From: Actinoplanes philippinensis
GTDB taxonomy: Bacteria; Actinomycetota; Actinomycetes; Mycobacteriales; Micromonosporaceae
DNA length: 64,000 bases
Direction: 5' to 3'
NCBI RefSeq assembly: GCF_900113015.1
Contig: NZ_FONV01000021.1
Location: 62,001-126,000 of the forward strand
Shown here: positions 42,892 to 51,106 of the stretch, in pieces
Position numbering within the stretch: position 1 is the first letter of the stretch
Layout: every line of letters begins with the position of its first letter
The notes under the pieces: generated by a model
Told to the model about the DNA's origin: nothing
The model's input: only the letters and a program-made list of their open reading frames with translations
The model's database searches: none
Made by a program: the position numbers and the translations under genes

Positions 42892-43464
42892 TCAGCCGGC
42901 GGCCGCCGCGCCCACCCGGGCGTAGCGCTCGGCGAGGTCGCCGGCGGCCGGCGAGCGCAGCAGCGCCAGCTCGTAGAAGACCGGCGCGCAGGCGGCGATC
43001 AGCACGGTGCGCGGGTCGGCGCCGGGAGCGGCGCGCTCGACGACGACGGCCGCCGTCGCGAACCGGTCCTCCCAGAAGTCGCGCAGCGCCCGGGCCGCCG
43101 CCGGTGAGCGGAACGACGCCGTGATCAGGGCGCCGGTGATCGACGGATGCTCGGTGAGAGCGGCGACGATCTGCCGGTTGATCTCGGTCAGGTCGCCCAG
43201 CAGCGAACCGGTGTCGGGCGGCTGCCACGGCTGCTCGCGGGCGGCGTCGAAGGAGTCGGCGAGCAGGGCGCCGGTGTCGCGCCAGCGCCGGTAGACGGTG
43301 GTCCGGTGCACGCCCGAACGGGCCGCGACCGCGTCCACGGTGAGCGCGTCGAAACCGCCCTCCAGCAGCAGTGATGCGACGGCGTCGAGGACCTGCGCGC
43401 GGGTGCGGGCGGTGCGGCCGCCGGGCCGGGCGGCTCCGGGAGGCGCTTGCGGATACGGGTCCAT
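42892..43464 (-). CDS. TetR/AcrR-family transcriptional regulator
   Basis: A 190-residue regulator. The N-terminal helix-turn-helix is RTRAQVLDAVASLLLEGGFD, then LTVDAVAARSGVHRTTVYRR followed by WRD. The all-helical ligand domain ends PRTVLIAACAPVFYELALLR, as in TetR_C_11-type proteins. It is divergent from the Vgb-like gene, and an imperfect palindrome lies in the 48-base gap between the starts (43474-43487). It probably represses that neighbour and itself. Confidence 0.9.
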   Translation of the reverse strand: MDPYPQAPPGAARPGGRTARTRAQVLDAVASLLLEGGFDALTVDAVAARSGVHRTTVYRRWRDTGALLADSFDAAREQPWQPPDTGSLLGDLTEINRQIVAALTEHPSITGALITASFRSPAAARALRDFWEDRFATAAVVVERAAPGADPRTVLIAACAPVFYELALLRSPAAGDLAERYARVGAAAAG

Positions 43465-43473
43465 CTGGTTAAT

Positions 43474-43487
43474 GCTACAGATGTTGC
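43474..43487. promoter_or_regulatory. Imperfect palindrome, candidate TetR operator
   Basis: GCTACAGATGTTGC (half-sites GCNACA and TGTNGC around GA) lies in the AT-rich 48-base gap between the divergent TetR and Vgb-like genes. The size and position suit a TetR-type dimer. It is inferred from location and symmetry only. Confidence 0.35.
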
Positions 43488-43512
43488 TTTAGTCGGAGAA
43501 CGGAGGTCCGTG

Positions 43513-44358
43513 ATGACCGAGGTGACACTTCCGCCGGGATGGGCGCCCTATGCGGTGGCCGGTGACCCCCGCGGCACGCTCTGGACGACGATCCTCGATC
43601 CGCCGGCGCTGGCGTGGGTGACCGCCGGCGGCGTCCGGCACGAGCCGCTCGACGGCCGCCCGATGCTGCTGGCCGTCGCCTCCGACGGCGCCGTCTGGTG
43701 CACCCGGAGTGACGACCGCCTGGTCCGGCGTGATCCCGGCGGCGCCCACACGGTGTTCGAGACGCCGGCCGGCGCCACGCCCTACGGCATCGCGCCCGCC
43801 GACGGCGGGGGAGTGTGGTTCACCGCTCCGGGGCTGAACAGGATCGGTCATGTCACGCTCGCCGGCGACCTCACCATGATCGACTTGCCGGTGCCGGACG
43901 CACGGGCGGCGATGATCACCGTGGACACCGGTGGAATCGTCTGGGTCGCGCTCAACGGCGCCGGGGCGCTCGCCCGGCTCTCCGGCGGCACGCTGGAGAT
44001 CGTGGAGCTGCCGGGTGGCCGGGCGCCCGCCGCGCCGGTCGGCATCGCCGCGTCGAAGGCCGGTGTCTGGTATGCGGACATCGCCGGAGGCTGCGCCGGG
44101 CTCGTCGATTCGTCCGGCGCGGTCCGGCAGATCACCTTCGACGACCCCGCCTGCCGGCCGCATGCGGTGGCGGCCGACCCCGGCGGCGGTTGCTGGGTCA
44201 CGCTGTGGGGCTCCGGCGATCTGGCCCGGATCAGCGCCGGCGGCGACGTCACGCTGCACCGGCTGCCCGGCCGGGAGCCGCACGGCCTGTGGGTCACCAC
44301 CGACCGCGTGTGGGTGGCGATGGAGAGCGGCGCCCTGGTGTCCGTCGACCGGACGTAG
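43513..44358 (+). CDS. Virginiamycin B lyase (Vgb)-like beta-propeller protein
   Basis: A 281-residue beta-propeller of the Vgb/streptogramin lyase family. Repeated blades show the G-x-(L/V)W(V/F)T/A pattern: DPRGTLWTTI, DGAVWCTRS, GGGVWFTAPGLNRIGHV, GGIVWVALN, AGVWYADIAGG, GGGCWVTLWGSGDLARI. Vgb linearises type B streptogramins; many chromosomal homologs are not resistance enzymes. No signal peptide is seen, so it is cytoplasmic. ATG 43513 follows GGAGG. A divergent TetR gene suggests inducible control by a ligand, possibly an antibiotic. Confidence 0.8.
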   Translation: MTEVTLPPGWAPYAVAGDPRGTLWTTILDPPALAWVTAGGVRHEPLDGRPMLLAVASDGAVWCTRSDDRLVRRDPGGAHTVFETPAGATPYGIAPADGGGVWFTAPGLNRIGHVTLAGDLTMIDLPVPDARAAMITVDTGGIVWVALNGAGALARLSGGTLEIVELPGGRAPAAPVGIAASKAGVWYADIAGGCAGLVDSSGAVRQITFDDPACRPHAVAADPGGGCWVTLWGSGDLARISAGGDVTLHRLPGREPHGLWVTTDRVWVAMESGALVSVDRT

Positions 44359-44400
44359 CCGAAGCCGTCCCCGGCGGCCAGGCCGTCCCGTCGTCTCATG

Positions 44401-44530
44401 TCGGCTGAATCGGGCCGGCTGGAACGGCGAGATCGGGCTGGCTGAATCCGGTCGGCTGGACAGGGTTGACAGCGAGATCGGCCCGGCTGGACCGAGCCGG
44501 CTGGACCGGGGCGAACAGCGAGATCGGCCC
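44401..44530. repeat. Imperfect tandem repeat of about 46 bp
   Basis: GCGAGATCGG recurs near 44427, 44472 and 44518, a 45-46 base period. CGGCTGGAC-type segments lie between the copies. The array fills the space between the convergent ends of the Vgb-like gene and the HEAT-repeat gene. It shows no coding capacity beyond shadow frames. Confidence 0.45.
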
Positions 44531-44532
44531 GA

Positions 44533-46548
44533 TCAGGCCGGCGTGACCAGGTGGCGGCAGGACGCCAGCAACTGCTCGTCCTCGGTCACCTGGGCGCTCG
44601 ACCACGTGTTCTCCGAGACGTTGTGGCGCCGGTCGGCGGTGAGCTCAGCCCGGAACAGCGGTTCCAGCGCCGCCGCCGGACGGCCCGCGGCGGCCGCGGC
44701 GATCGCCGGCCTGGTGCGTGCGTTGCCGTGCCAGGCGGCGGTCAGCACCGGCGCGACGCGGTCCAGGTCGCCGGTGAGCCGCCAGAGCGCGAGAGCGGCC
44801 CGTGCCGGGGTCCACCAGTGCCGGTCCGGTGGCGCGTCCAGGTAGGTGGCGACCAGCGCCGCGGCCGGTGCGGCGTCGGCGCCCATCGCGGCGATCTCCT
44901 CGAACGCTTCGCGGGCGGCCGGACCGTCCAGGTGCGCGGTCAGCCGGGCCAGGGCGCCCGGCCAACGGTCGATACGCCACAGCGCCCCGGCCGCCGCCAC
45001 CGCCAGACGCGGATCGTCACCGCCCGCCGCCGCGCGCAGTGCCGGCAGGGCCGCCCGCGCGGCGGGGCCGATGCGGCCGAGTGTGGTCGCCGACCAGTCC
45101 CGCAACGGGGACGCGAGCAGGTACGGCACGGCCGGCGCCGCGTCCGCTCGGAAGGCCCGCAGCGCGGTCTGGAACGCGTACCACTCGGTCGGCGGCCGTT
45201 CACCGGCTGCCACCACCGGGAGGTACGGGACGATCGCGGCGGTGAGCCGCCCGGCGTGGCCGGGGTAGCGGGCCAGCGCGTACCCGATGTCCTTGGGCCG
45301 TTGCGGCAGGGTCAGCCCGGTCAGCAGCAGCGGCAGGGCGCGCTCGTCGCCGAAACCGGCGAGGATCTCGAGGTACGGATGCAGCCCCGGCAGGTCGGCC
45401 GAGTACCGGACGGTCCACTCGGGCAGCCCGTCACGCCACGGCTGCGCGTCGATGAGAGCCAGCCGCCCGGCGACCGTCTCGACCGCGGGCGCGGCCACCG
45501 GGCCCCAGCTTTTCAGCATGCTCGCGGCCCATCCCGCCACCTGCGGCGGCCGTGCCAGGAGCGCGGCGATCCGGGTCACCACCTCCCGGTAGTCCCCGCG
45601 CCACCCTTCGATCAGTTTGTTCGCGGCGAACAGCGCGTCACCGGCCAGGTCGTCGTGGACCGACGCGAGCAGCGGCGTGACGATGGCGATGCGTTCGGCC
45701 ACGCGCGGGCCGAGCGGGTCGGTCAGGTCCTCGATCATGCGGGTGCAGTGCGGCGCCCGGCGGCCCTCGTCGCTCTGCTCGCGCATCACCCGCAGCGAAC
45801 CGATCAGCGTGTCGGTCTCGAACCCGGCCGGCCCGGCGGCGGGACCCTCCTCGGCGTAGGCGCGTTCGATGAGTTCCGGCACCCCGTCGAGCGGCGCCCG
45901 GTACGGGTCGTTGCGCGCCACCGCGATCAGGGCGGCCAGCGCTGTCGACGCGGGCGCGGACCCGGCCAGCTCCAGCAGACGCCCGATCGTGGCGTCGTCC
46001 AGGGGCAGGCTGCCCAGGGCCTCGAACAGGCCGGTCCGGACCTTCAGGTCGGTCTCGCTGCCGAGCAGGCCGAGCAGCAGCCCGGCCGGGTCGGGCACCG
46101 CGGGCGCCACGGCGACGAGAAGTTGCGGGGCGACGGCCCGGACCTCCGGATCGGCGTCGTCGGCGAGGCGCAGCAGCACCGGCGCCGCGGCCACGGCGAG
46201 CGCGTGGGCCCGCACGGCATGACGGCGCATCACGACCGCCTCGTCGTCGAGGGCCGGCTCCTCCGGCCAGTCGCCGACCTGCACGATGCTGGTGAGCAGT
46301 TCCACGATGCCGTCCCGGCCGGGCAGTCCCGGCACGGCCAGGGCTTCGAGCAGGTACGGCACCACGGCCACCGTCGAGTCGTACACGTCGCCCTGGTGGT
46401 GGACCGCGCCGTACATGGCGTCGAGGGACTCCTCCCGAACCGCCGGATCGGCGTCGACGAGCCCCCGCACCCAGCCCGGCACGTCCTCGGCCGACCCGTA
46501 GGCGTGCGTGAGTGATTCCCAGTCGATGTCATCGAGCCCCGCGAACAC
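44533..46548 (-). CDS. Large HEAT-repeat protein
   Basis: A 671-residue all-helical protein made of HEAT-like repeats. Regular helix pairs with Ala, Leu and Pro/Asp at fixed places are visible (VVPYLLEALAVPGLPGRDGI, VLLRLADDADPEVRAVAPQL, LLGLLGSETDLKVRTGLFEA, PYLLASPLRDWSATTLGRIG). There is no catalytic domain, signal peptide or membrane segment. Such proteins act as scaffolds; the N-terminus DIDWESLTHAYGSAEDVPGW recurs in actinobacterial paralogs, some in polymorphic-toxin loci. No partner is evident here. Confidence 0.82.
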   Translation of the reverse strand: MFAGLDDIDWESLTHAYGSAEDVPGWVRGLVDADPAVREESLDAMYGAVHHQGDVYDSTVAVVPYLLEALAVPGLPGRDGIVELLTSIVQVGDWPEEPALDDEAVVMRRHAVRAHALAVAAAPVLLRLADDADPEVRAVAPQLLVAVAPAVPDPAGLLLGLLGSETDLKVRTGLFEALGSLPLDDATIGRLLELAGSAPASTALAALIAVARNDPYRAPLDGVPELIERAYAEEGPAAGPAGFETDTLIGSLRVMREQSDEGRRAPHCTRMIEDLTDPLGPRVAERIAIVTPLLASVHDDLAGDALFAANKLIEGWRGDYREVVTRIAALLARPPQVAGWAASMLKSWGPVAAPAVETVAGRLALIDAQPWRDGLPEWTVRYSADLPGLHPYLEILAGFGDERALPLLLTGLTLPQRPKDIGYALARYPGHAGRLTAAIVPYLPVVAAGERPPTEWYAFQTALRAFRADAAPAVPYLLASPLRDWSATTLGRIGPAARAALPALRAAAGGDDPRLAVAAAGALWRIDRWPGALARLTAHLDGPAAREAFEEIAAMGADAAPAAALVATYLDAPPDRHWWTPARAALALWRLTGDLDRVAPVLTAAWHGNARTRPAIAAAAAGRPAAALEPLFRAELTADRRHNVSENTWSSAQVTEDEQLLASCRHLVTPA

Positions 46549-46653
46549 GCCACGACCCTAGATCACCGGCCGGCGCCTCCGGATGGCGCACGCGGGAAAG
46601 CCTCCGGAGGTCGAAGTCCTTGGCTTCCCGGGCAGTCTGCCGATAATGGGCAG

Positions 46654-48267
46654 GTGAACGGATCATTGAGCACCGGCTCGATCCCGTCCGCGGCGCGACC
46701 GGCCACCGTACCCCGGCCGGACCGCTCCCCGGCCGCCGTCGCCGCGGAGATCCAGTCCCTGGAGTTCCGGTTCGGCATCGACGGCGCCCACGTGCTGGCC
46801 CGCGCCGCCGAGCTCGCCGCCGAGGCCCGTGGCCTGGGCGAACACGCCCTGACCCGGTGGGCCCGCCTGCTCGAGGCCAACATGCTGCGCCGCAACGGCG
46901 ACCTGGCGGCGGCCGCCGGCATCTGCTCCGAGGTCAACGCGTGGGCCCAGCAGCACCGGCACCGGCCGCTGCTGGCCCGCAGCCACCAGCAGCTGTCGAT
47001 CGTCCACGACAATCTCGGCGACATCGCCGCCGGCCTCGAACACGCCGTCCGGGCGGTGGAGGCGCTCGACGACGACGCGTCGCCCCGGGCCCGCGGCGTC
47101 ATCCTGCTGCGGCTCGCCGACGTCCTCGCGCAGGGCGGCTCGATCGAGGCGGCCCGCACCCGATACGGCCACGCCGAGCAGGTGGCCGTCACCGCCGAGG
47201 ACGTCGACCTGCACCTGGTGGTGCTCAACAATCTGGCGTACGCCGAACACCTCTCCGGCGACCACGAGCGCGCCTGGGCGGCCGTGCAGCGCCTGCGCGC
47301 CGTCACCGAGGCCGCGGGCGGGCAGCTCTCCGCCGACGCCCTCGACACGATGGCGATGATCCAGGTGGGCCGCGGCCGGTACGCGGAGGCCGCCGAGATC
47401 GCCCGCGGCAACGTCGAGGCCTACCGGATCGCCGGCCCCGACGACGCCGACGGCCTCGCCGAATACCTGCTGACCCTGGCGATCGCCCAGCGGCATCTCG
47501 GCGAGACCGCCGCCGCGCAGGCGAGCCTGGACCGCTGCACCGCGTTGTGCCACGAGCGTGAGCTGGCCGGCGTCGAGGTCCGGGTCCTGCAGGAGCAGGC
47601 CGAACTGCACGCGGCGTGCGGCGACACCGGCCGGGCGTTCACCGTCCACAAGCGGTTCCACCAGGCCGAGCGGGAGCTCCACTCGCAGCAGCGTGACGCC
47701 CAGGCCCGGGCCCGGCACGCCGTCTTCGAGACCGCCGAGGCCCGCCGCGAGGCCGAGCGGTTCCGTGAACAGGCCCGCCGTGACCCGCTGACCGGCCTGC
47801 CCAACCGCCGCTACGTCGACGAGACCCTGCCCGGTGTGCTGGCCGGCGGCCCCGTGGTGGTCGCGCTCGTCGACCTGGACCACTTCAAACGGGTCAACGA
47901 CGTCTGCTCCCACGAGATCGGCGACCGCGTCCTCGTCGCCCTGGCCGACCTGCTGCTCGCGGCCGCCCGTCCGGCCCGCTTCGCCGCCCGCCCCGCCGGG
48001 TTCGCGGCCCGCCTCGGCGGCGAGGAGTTCCTGCTGGTGCTGCCCGGCTGCGGCGCCGGCGAGGCCGCGCCGGTGCTGGAGGAGTTCCGGCGGGCCGTGC
48101 AGGACCACCCGTGGCAGCCGCTGACCGGCGACCTGCCGGTGACGGTCAGCGTCGGCGCCGCCGAGTCCGGCCCCCGCGACACCCAGAGAACCGTCCTCGG
48201 CGCTGCCGACAAGTTGCTCTACCAGGCCAAACACGAGGGTCGGAACAGGTGCGTCATCAGCCGATGA
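46654..48267 (+). CDS. Diguanylate cyclase with N-terminal TPR sensor (GGDEF protein)
   Basis: A 537-residue protein that makes c-di-GMP. Residues about 40-340 are TPR-like helical repeats (AEIARGNVEAYRIAGPDDAD and others). Residues about 350-385 are a coiled-coil linker (RARHAVFETAEARREAERFR). Residues 385-537 form a GGDEF domain with DPLTGLPNRRYVDE, VVALVDLDHFKRVND and the active-site RLGGEEFLLVLPG. The GG(D/E)EF signature is intact, so it is probably active. No EAL domain or membrane anchor is present; it overlaps the convergent ECF gene by 11 bases. Confidence 0.93.
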   Translation: MNGSLSTGSIPSAARPATVPRPDRSPAAVAAEIQSLEFRFGIDGAHVLARAAELAAEARGLGEHALTRWARLLEANMLRRNGDLAAAAGICSEVNAWAQQHRHRPLLARSHQQLSIVHDNLGDIAAGLEHAVRAVEALDDDASPRARGVILLRLADVLAQGGSIEAARTRYGHAEQVAVTAEDVDLHLVVLNNLAYAEHLSGDHERAWAAVQRLRAVTEAAGGQLSADALDTMAMIQVGRGRYAEAAEIARGNVEAYRIAGPDDADGLAEYLLTLAIAQRHLGETAAAQASLDRCTALCHERELAGVEVRVLQEQAELHAACGDTGRAFTVHKRFHQAERELHSQQRDAQARARHAVFETAEARREAERFREQARRDPLTGLPNRRYVDETLPGVLAGGPVVVALVDLDHFKRVNDVCSHEIGDRVLVALADLLLAAARPARFAARPAGFAARLGGEEFLLVLPGCGAGEAAPVLEEFRRAVQDHPWQPLTGDLPVTVSVGAAESGPRDTQRTVLGAADKLLYQAKHEGRNRCVISR

Positions 48268-49495
48268 CGCGACGGACCCGGTCCAGGCGGTCGGCCAGGT
48301 AGGTCCGTTCCACCGCGTTGGCGGTCAGTGCCAGCGCCTCCTCGTAGGCGAGGGCGGCCTCCGGCAGCCGGTCCAGACGGCGCAGGAAATCGGCGCGGGC
48401 GGCGCTCAGATACGGGTACGTCGCCAGCGCCGGCTCGCCGAGCAGCGGCTCCAGCGCGTCCAGACCGGCCTGCGGACCGTCGCGCATGCCGACGGCGGCG
48501 GCCCGGTTGAGGTCCACCACCGGGGACGGCCACATCGAGCGGAGTACGCCGTACAGCGCCACGATCTCGTCCCAGTCGGTGTCCGCCCAGCGGGGGGCCT
48601 CGGCGTGCACCGCGGCGACAGCGGCCTCGACCGCATACCGGGTCGGGGCGCCCCGGCGCAGCGAGTCCGCCAGCAGCGCTGTGCCCTCGGCGATCAGCGT
48701 GGCGTCCCACAGCGCACGGTCCTGCTCGGCCAGCAGCCGCAACCGGCCGTCCGGGCCGACCCGGGCCGCTGCCCGCGCCTCGTTCAGCAGCAGCAGCGCC
48801 AGGAGCCCGCCGACCGCGGTGTCGGCCGGCATCAGCAGGTGCAGCATCCGCGCCAGATCGATCGCGGACCGGCACAGGTCCCGGCGCAGCAGCTGCTCGC
48901 CGTCCGGGGCGGTGTGCCCGGTCGTGAAGATCAGGTGCACCACCTGCAGGACCGCGTCGACCCGGGCGCCGAGCTGATCGGCCGGCGGCACCCGGTACGG
49001 GATCCGCGCCGTCGCGATCTTCCGTTTCGCGCGCGTGATCCGGGCCGCCATGGTCGCCTCCCGCACCAGGAACGCCCGCGCCACCTCGGCCGTCGACAGG
49101 CCGCTGACCAGCCGCAACGTCAGCGCCACCCGGGCCGCCCGATCGAGCGCCGGATGACAGCAGGTGAAGATCAGCCGGAGGCGGTCGTCGGCGGCCGTGG
49201 CGTCCTCCGGGCCGGGCAGGCTCTCGTCGGTGACCAGCAGCGGCAGCGCCCGGCGGAACCGTGCCTCCCGGCGCAGCACGTCACGGGCCCGGTTGCGGGC
49301 CACCTCGGTCAGCCAGGCGCCCGGCCGGTCCGGCACACCGGAGAGCGCCCAGACCCGCAACGCCTGGGCGTAGGCGTCCTGGGCGCACTCCTCGGCGAGA
49401 TCCAGATCGCGGGTCAGCAGCGCCGTCGTCGCCACGATCCGGGCCCACTCCCGGCGGTGCGCCTCGGCGACCGCCGCGACCGCCTCGTCGCTCAC
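48257..49495 (-). CDS. ECF42-group sigma factor (second module)
   Basis: A 412-residue sigma factor homologous to the one at 13559-14770. Region 2: TRDLDLAEECAQDAYAQALR, then DRPGAWLTEVARNRARDVLR. Region 4: LVSGLSTAEVARAFLVREAT and ARITRAKRKIA. The long DUF6596/TPR extension has FTTGHTAPDGEQLLRRDLCR and EAALAYEEALALTANAVERT. Its start overlaps the YCII stop by four bases. A promoter with the same TGTCGA-N18-CGWC pattern lies upstream of the YCII gene (49900-49927), predicting autoregulation. Confidence 0.93.
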   Translation of the reverse strand: MSDEAVAAVAEAHRREWARIVATTALLTRDLDLAEECAQDAYAQALRVWALSGVPDRPGAWLTEVARNRARDVLRREARFRRALPLLVTDESLPGPEDATAADDRLRLIFTCCHPALDRAARVALTLRLVSGLSTAEVARAFLVREATMAARITRAKRKIATARIPYRVPPADQLGARVDAVLQVVHLIFTTGHTAPDGEQLLRRDLCRSAIDLARMLHLLMPADTAVGGLLALLLLNEARAAARVGPDGRLRLLAEQDRALWDATLIAEGTALLADSLRRGAPTRYAVEAAVAAVHAEAPRWADTDWDEIVALYGVLRSMWPSPVVDLNRAAAVGMRDGPQAGLDALEPLLGEPALATYPYLSAARADFLRRLDRLPEAALAYEEALALTANAVERTYLADRLDRVRRVIG

Positions 49496-49848
49496 CCGCG
49501 CGACACGACGGGCCGGATCTCCACGGCGCTGTGCGTCGCCCGTACCTCCGGAAGCAGCGACACCAGCCGGATCACCTCGTCGAGGTCGTCGGCTTCCAGC
49601 AGGTAGAACCCGCCGAGCCCCTCCTTGGTGTCCAGGAACGGCCCGTCGGTGATGACCGGCTCGTCAGCGACACCGCCGCGCACGGTGGTGGCCGTCGGCG
49701 CCGGCTCCAGCTGCTCCCCGCCGACCACCCGGGATCCGGCCGCCTCCCGGAACGCCGCGTGTGCCGCGTGGTGCGCCGCCCACTCCTCGGCGGTCATCGC
49801 CTCCCACTGCGCGGCGTCACCGTGGATCAGCAGCATGTACTTCGCCAT
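49492..49848 (-). CDS. YCII/DGPF-domain protein, partner of the second ECF42 sigma factor
   Basis: A 118-residue YCII protein: MAKYMLLIHGDAAQWEAMTA at the start, the full DGPF motif in PVITDGPFLDTKEGLGG, FYLLEADDLDEVIRLV and VEIRPVV at the end. It is cotranscribed with the ECF42 gene, whose start overlaps its stop. The longer upstream frame has no support. The biochemical role of these partners is unknown. Confidence 0.9.
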   Translation of the reverse strand: MAKYMLLIHGDAAQWEAMTAEEWAAHHAAHAAFREAAGSRVVGGEQLEPAPTATTVRGGVADEPVITDGPFLDTKEGLGGFYLLEADDLDEVIRLVSLLPEVRATHSAVEIRPVVSRG

Positions 49849-49899
49849 GTGAATTCGTCCTCTCTCGGGTGAGGACCGGAACGTGGCCCTCAACCCTAC

Positions 49900-49927
49900 G
49901 ACGATCGGCGCCCGCCCCGGATCGACA
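49900..49927 (-). promoter_or_regulatory. Predicted ECF42-type promoter of the YCII-sigma operon
   Basis: On the minus strand TGTCGA (49927-49922) is followed after exactly 18 bases by CGTC (49903-49900). This is the same spacing as the element between 15160 and 15200 and fits a -35/-10 pair of TGTCGA and CG(A/T)C. Transcription would start about 45 bases before the YCII ATG. Found independently of the first module, it supports both assignments. Confidence 0.58.
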
Positions 49928-49954
49928 GCCGGCCGGCGAATCCGGGAACCGGCA

Positions 49955-50542
49955 TCAGGGGGTCATCGACCACACCGCGGTAGGAGTTGTCCTTCCGAGG
50001 CTGAAGCACAGGATCAGTGCGGCCAGCCGGGCGCCGGCCGGTATGTCGAAAGTGAGAAGAAGCCTGAATCCGGTGCCCGCTTCCATCACCGACGGCACCA
50101 GCCAGCCGTTGAGGTTGCTCACGAACGGCGATGGATACCGCTCACCGTCGTCCATCTCCAACCACGCGCAGCCATCCGAGAAGGAACCGTCGAACGGCTG
50201 GGTTCCCGTGTTCTCGATCCGGAGCATGTACGTCGCCGCGCTGACGCGGTCGGCCTGCAGCCGTGCGTTGAATGCCGGGCCACCGGTCATGGTGACGACC
50301 TCACCCATGGGAACCGGGTCGAGCCAGGGATGAAACCGGCGCATGTACTCGTCGATGGCCGCGTGAATCCCCGCGGCTGGATCATGTGCGCCGCCGGGAA
50401 CAGCACGGTCCACGGCGGCCGCCCGCCCCTCGTCGGCGGCACGGCTGGTCACAGCGACCAGGACGCCCAGGAGCGCCGCGATACCCGCGAGCGCGGTCAG
50501 GGCGCGGGCCCACGGATATCTCGGTGTCACGGACCGAGGCAT
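49955..50542 (-). CDS. Membrane-anchored or exported hypothetical protein
   Basis: A 195-residue protein with one N-terminal hydrophobic segment (ALTALAGIAALLGVLVAVTS) that is an uncleaved anchor or signal. The outer part has AGIHAAIDEYMRRFHPWLDP, VSAATYMLRIENTGTQPFDG and VSNLNGWLVPSVMEAGTGFR, a beta-sandwich-like pattern similar to DUF4352-type or immunoglobulin-like extracellular proteins. I do not recognise the family. Its promoter region abuts that of the divergent coaD gene. Confidence 0.6.
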   Translation of the reverse strand: MPRSVTPRYPWARALTALAGIAALLGVLVAVTSRAADEGRAAAVDRAVPGGAHDPAAGIHAAIDEYMRRFHPWLDPVPMGEVVTMTGGPAFNARLQADRVSAATYMLRIENTGTQPFDGSFSDGCAWLEMDDGERYPSPFVSNLNGWLVPSVMEAGTGFRLLLTFDIPAGARLAALILCFSLGRTTPTAVWSMTP

Positions 50543-50624
50543 CGGCAGGGGCGGCCCGGAGTTGAGCGTCGACGGCCGGCCGTCCGCCCGGTCGTCCTCA
50601 CGCAGCGCAGCCTACGCTGGTTCG

Positions 50625-51068
50625 ATGCCTCCTGCGTCTGATGACGGTCCCGGTGCGGCTCGAGCGGTTTATCCAGGAACGTTCGATCCGTTCACGCCGG
50701 GTCATCTCGATGTTGTCGACCGGTCGCGCCGCATGTTCGAGCGGGTCACCGTTCTGGTCGCCGTCAACGACGGCAAGCAGCCGGCCGGGACGACAGCTGC
50801 GCGGGCGGGGAAGATCCGGGCATTGTTGCCGGCCGGCTGGGACAACGTCGCGGTCGCCGCCTGGCATGGGCTGACCGTGGATTACTGCAGGCGGAACGGC
50901 TGCGGAGTGATCATCCGCGGGGTCCGGAACTCGACCGACTACCTGCGCGAGTACGAGCTCGCCGCGATGAATGAAGCGCTGGGTGTGACGACGTTGTTGC
51001 TGCCCGCCAGGCCGGAGCTGGTGACGATGTCATCCACGGCCGTGCGAGCTCTGCGGCCCGAGGGCTGA
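50625..51068 (+). CDS. coaD: Phosphopantetheine adenylyltransferase-like protein
   Basis: A 147-residue nucleotidyltransferase that makes dephospho-CoA from 4-phosphopantetheine and ATP. The N-terminal VYPGTFDPFTPGHLDVVDR has the (H/T)xGH motif (24-27), and RGVRNSTDYLREYELAAMNE is diagnostic of CoaD. The C-terminus is unusual: the ISSS-type motif reads MSSTAVRALRPEG and the last 10-15 residues of normal CoaD are missing. It may be a paralog rather than the essential enzyme. ATG 50625 was chosen. Confidence 0.82.
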   Translation: MPPASDDGPGAARAVYPGTFDPFTPGHLDVVDRSRRMFERVTVLVAVNDGKQPAGTTAARAGKIRALLPAGWDNVAVAAWHGLTVDYCRRNGCGVIIRGVRNSTDYLREYELAAMNEALGVTTLLLPARPELVTMSSTAVRALRPEG

Positions 51069-51106
51069 CCCGACAGCGGCGCTGCCCTCCGCCGGCCGGC
51101 GACGGG

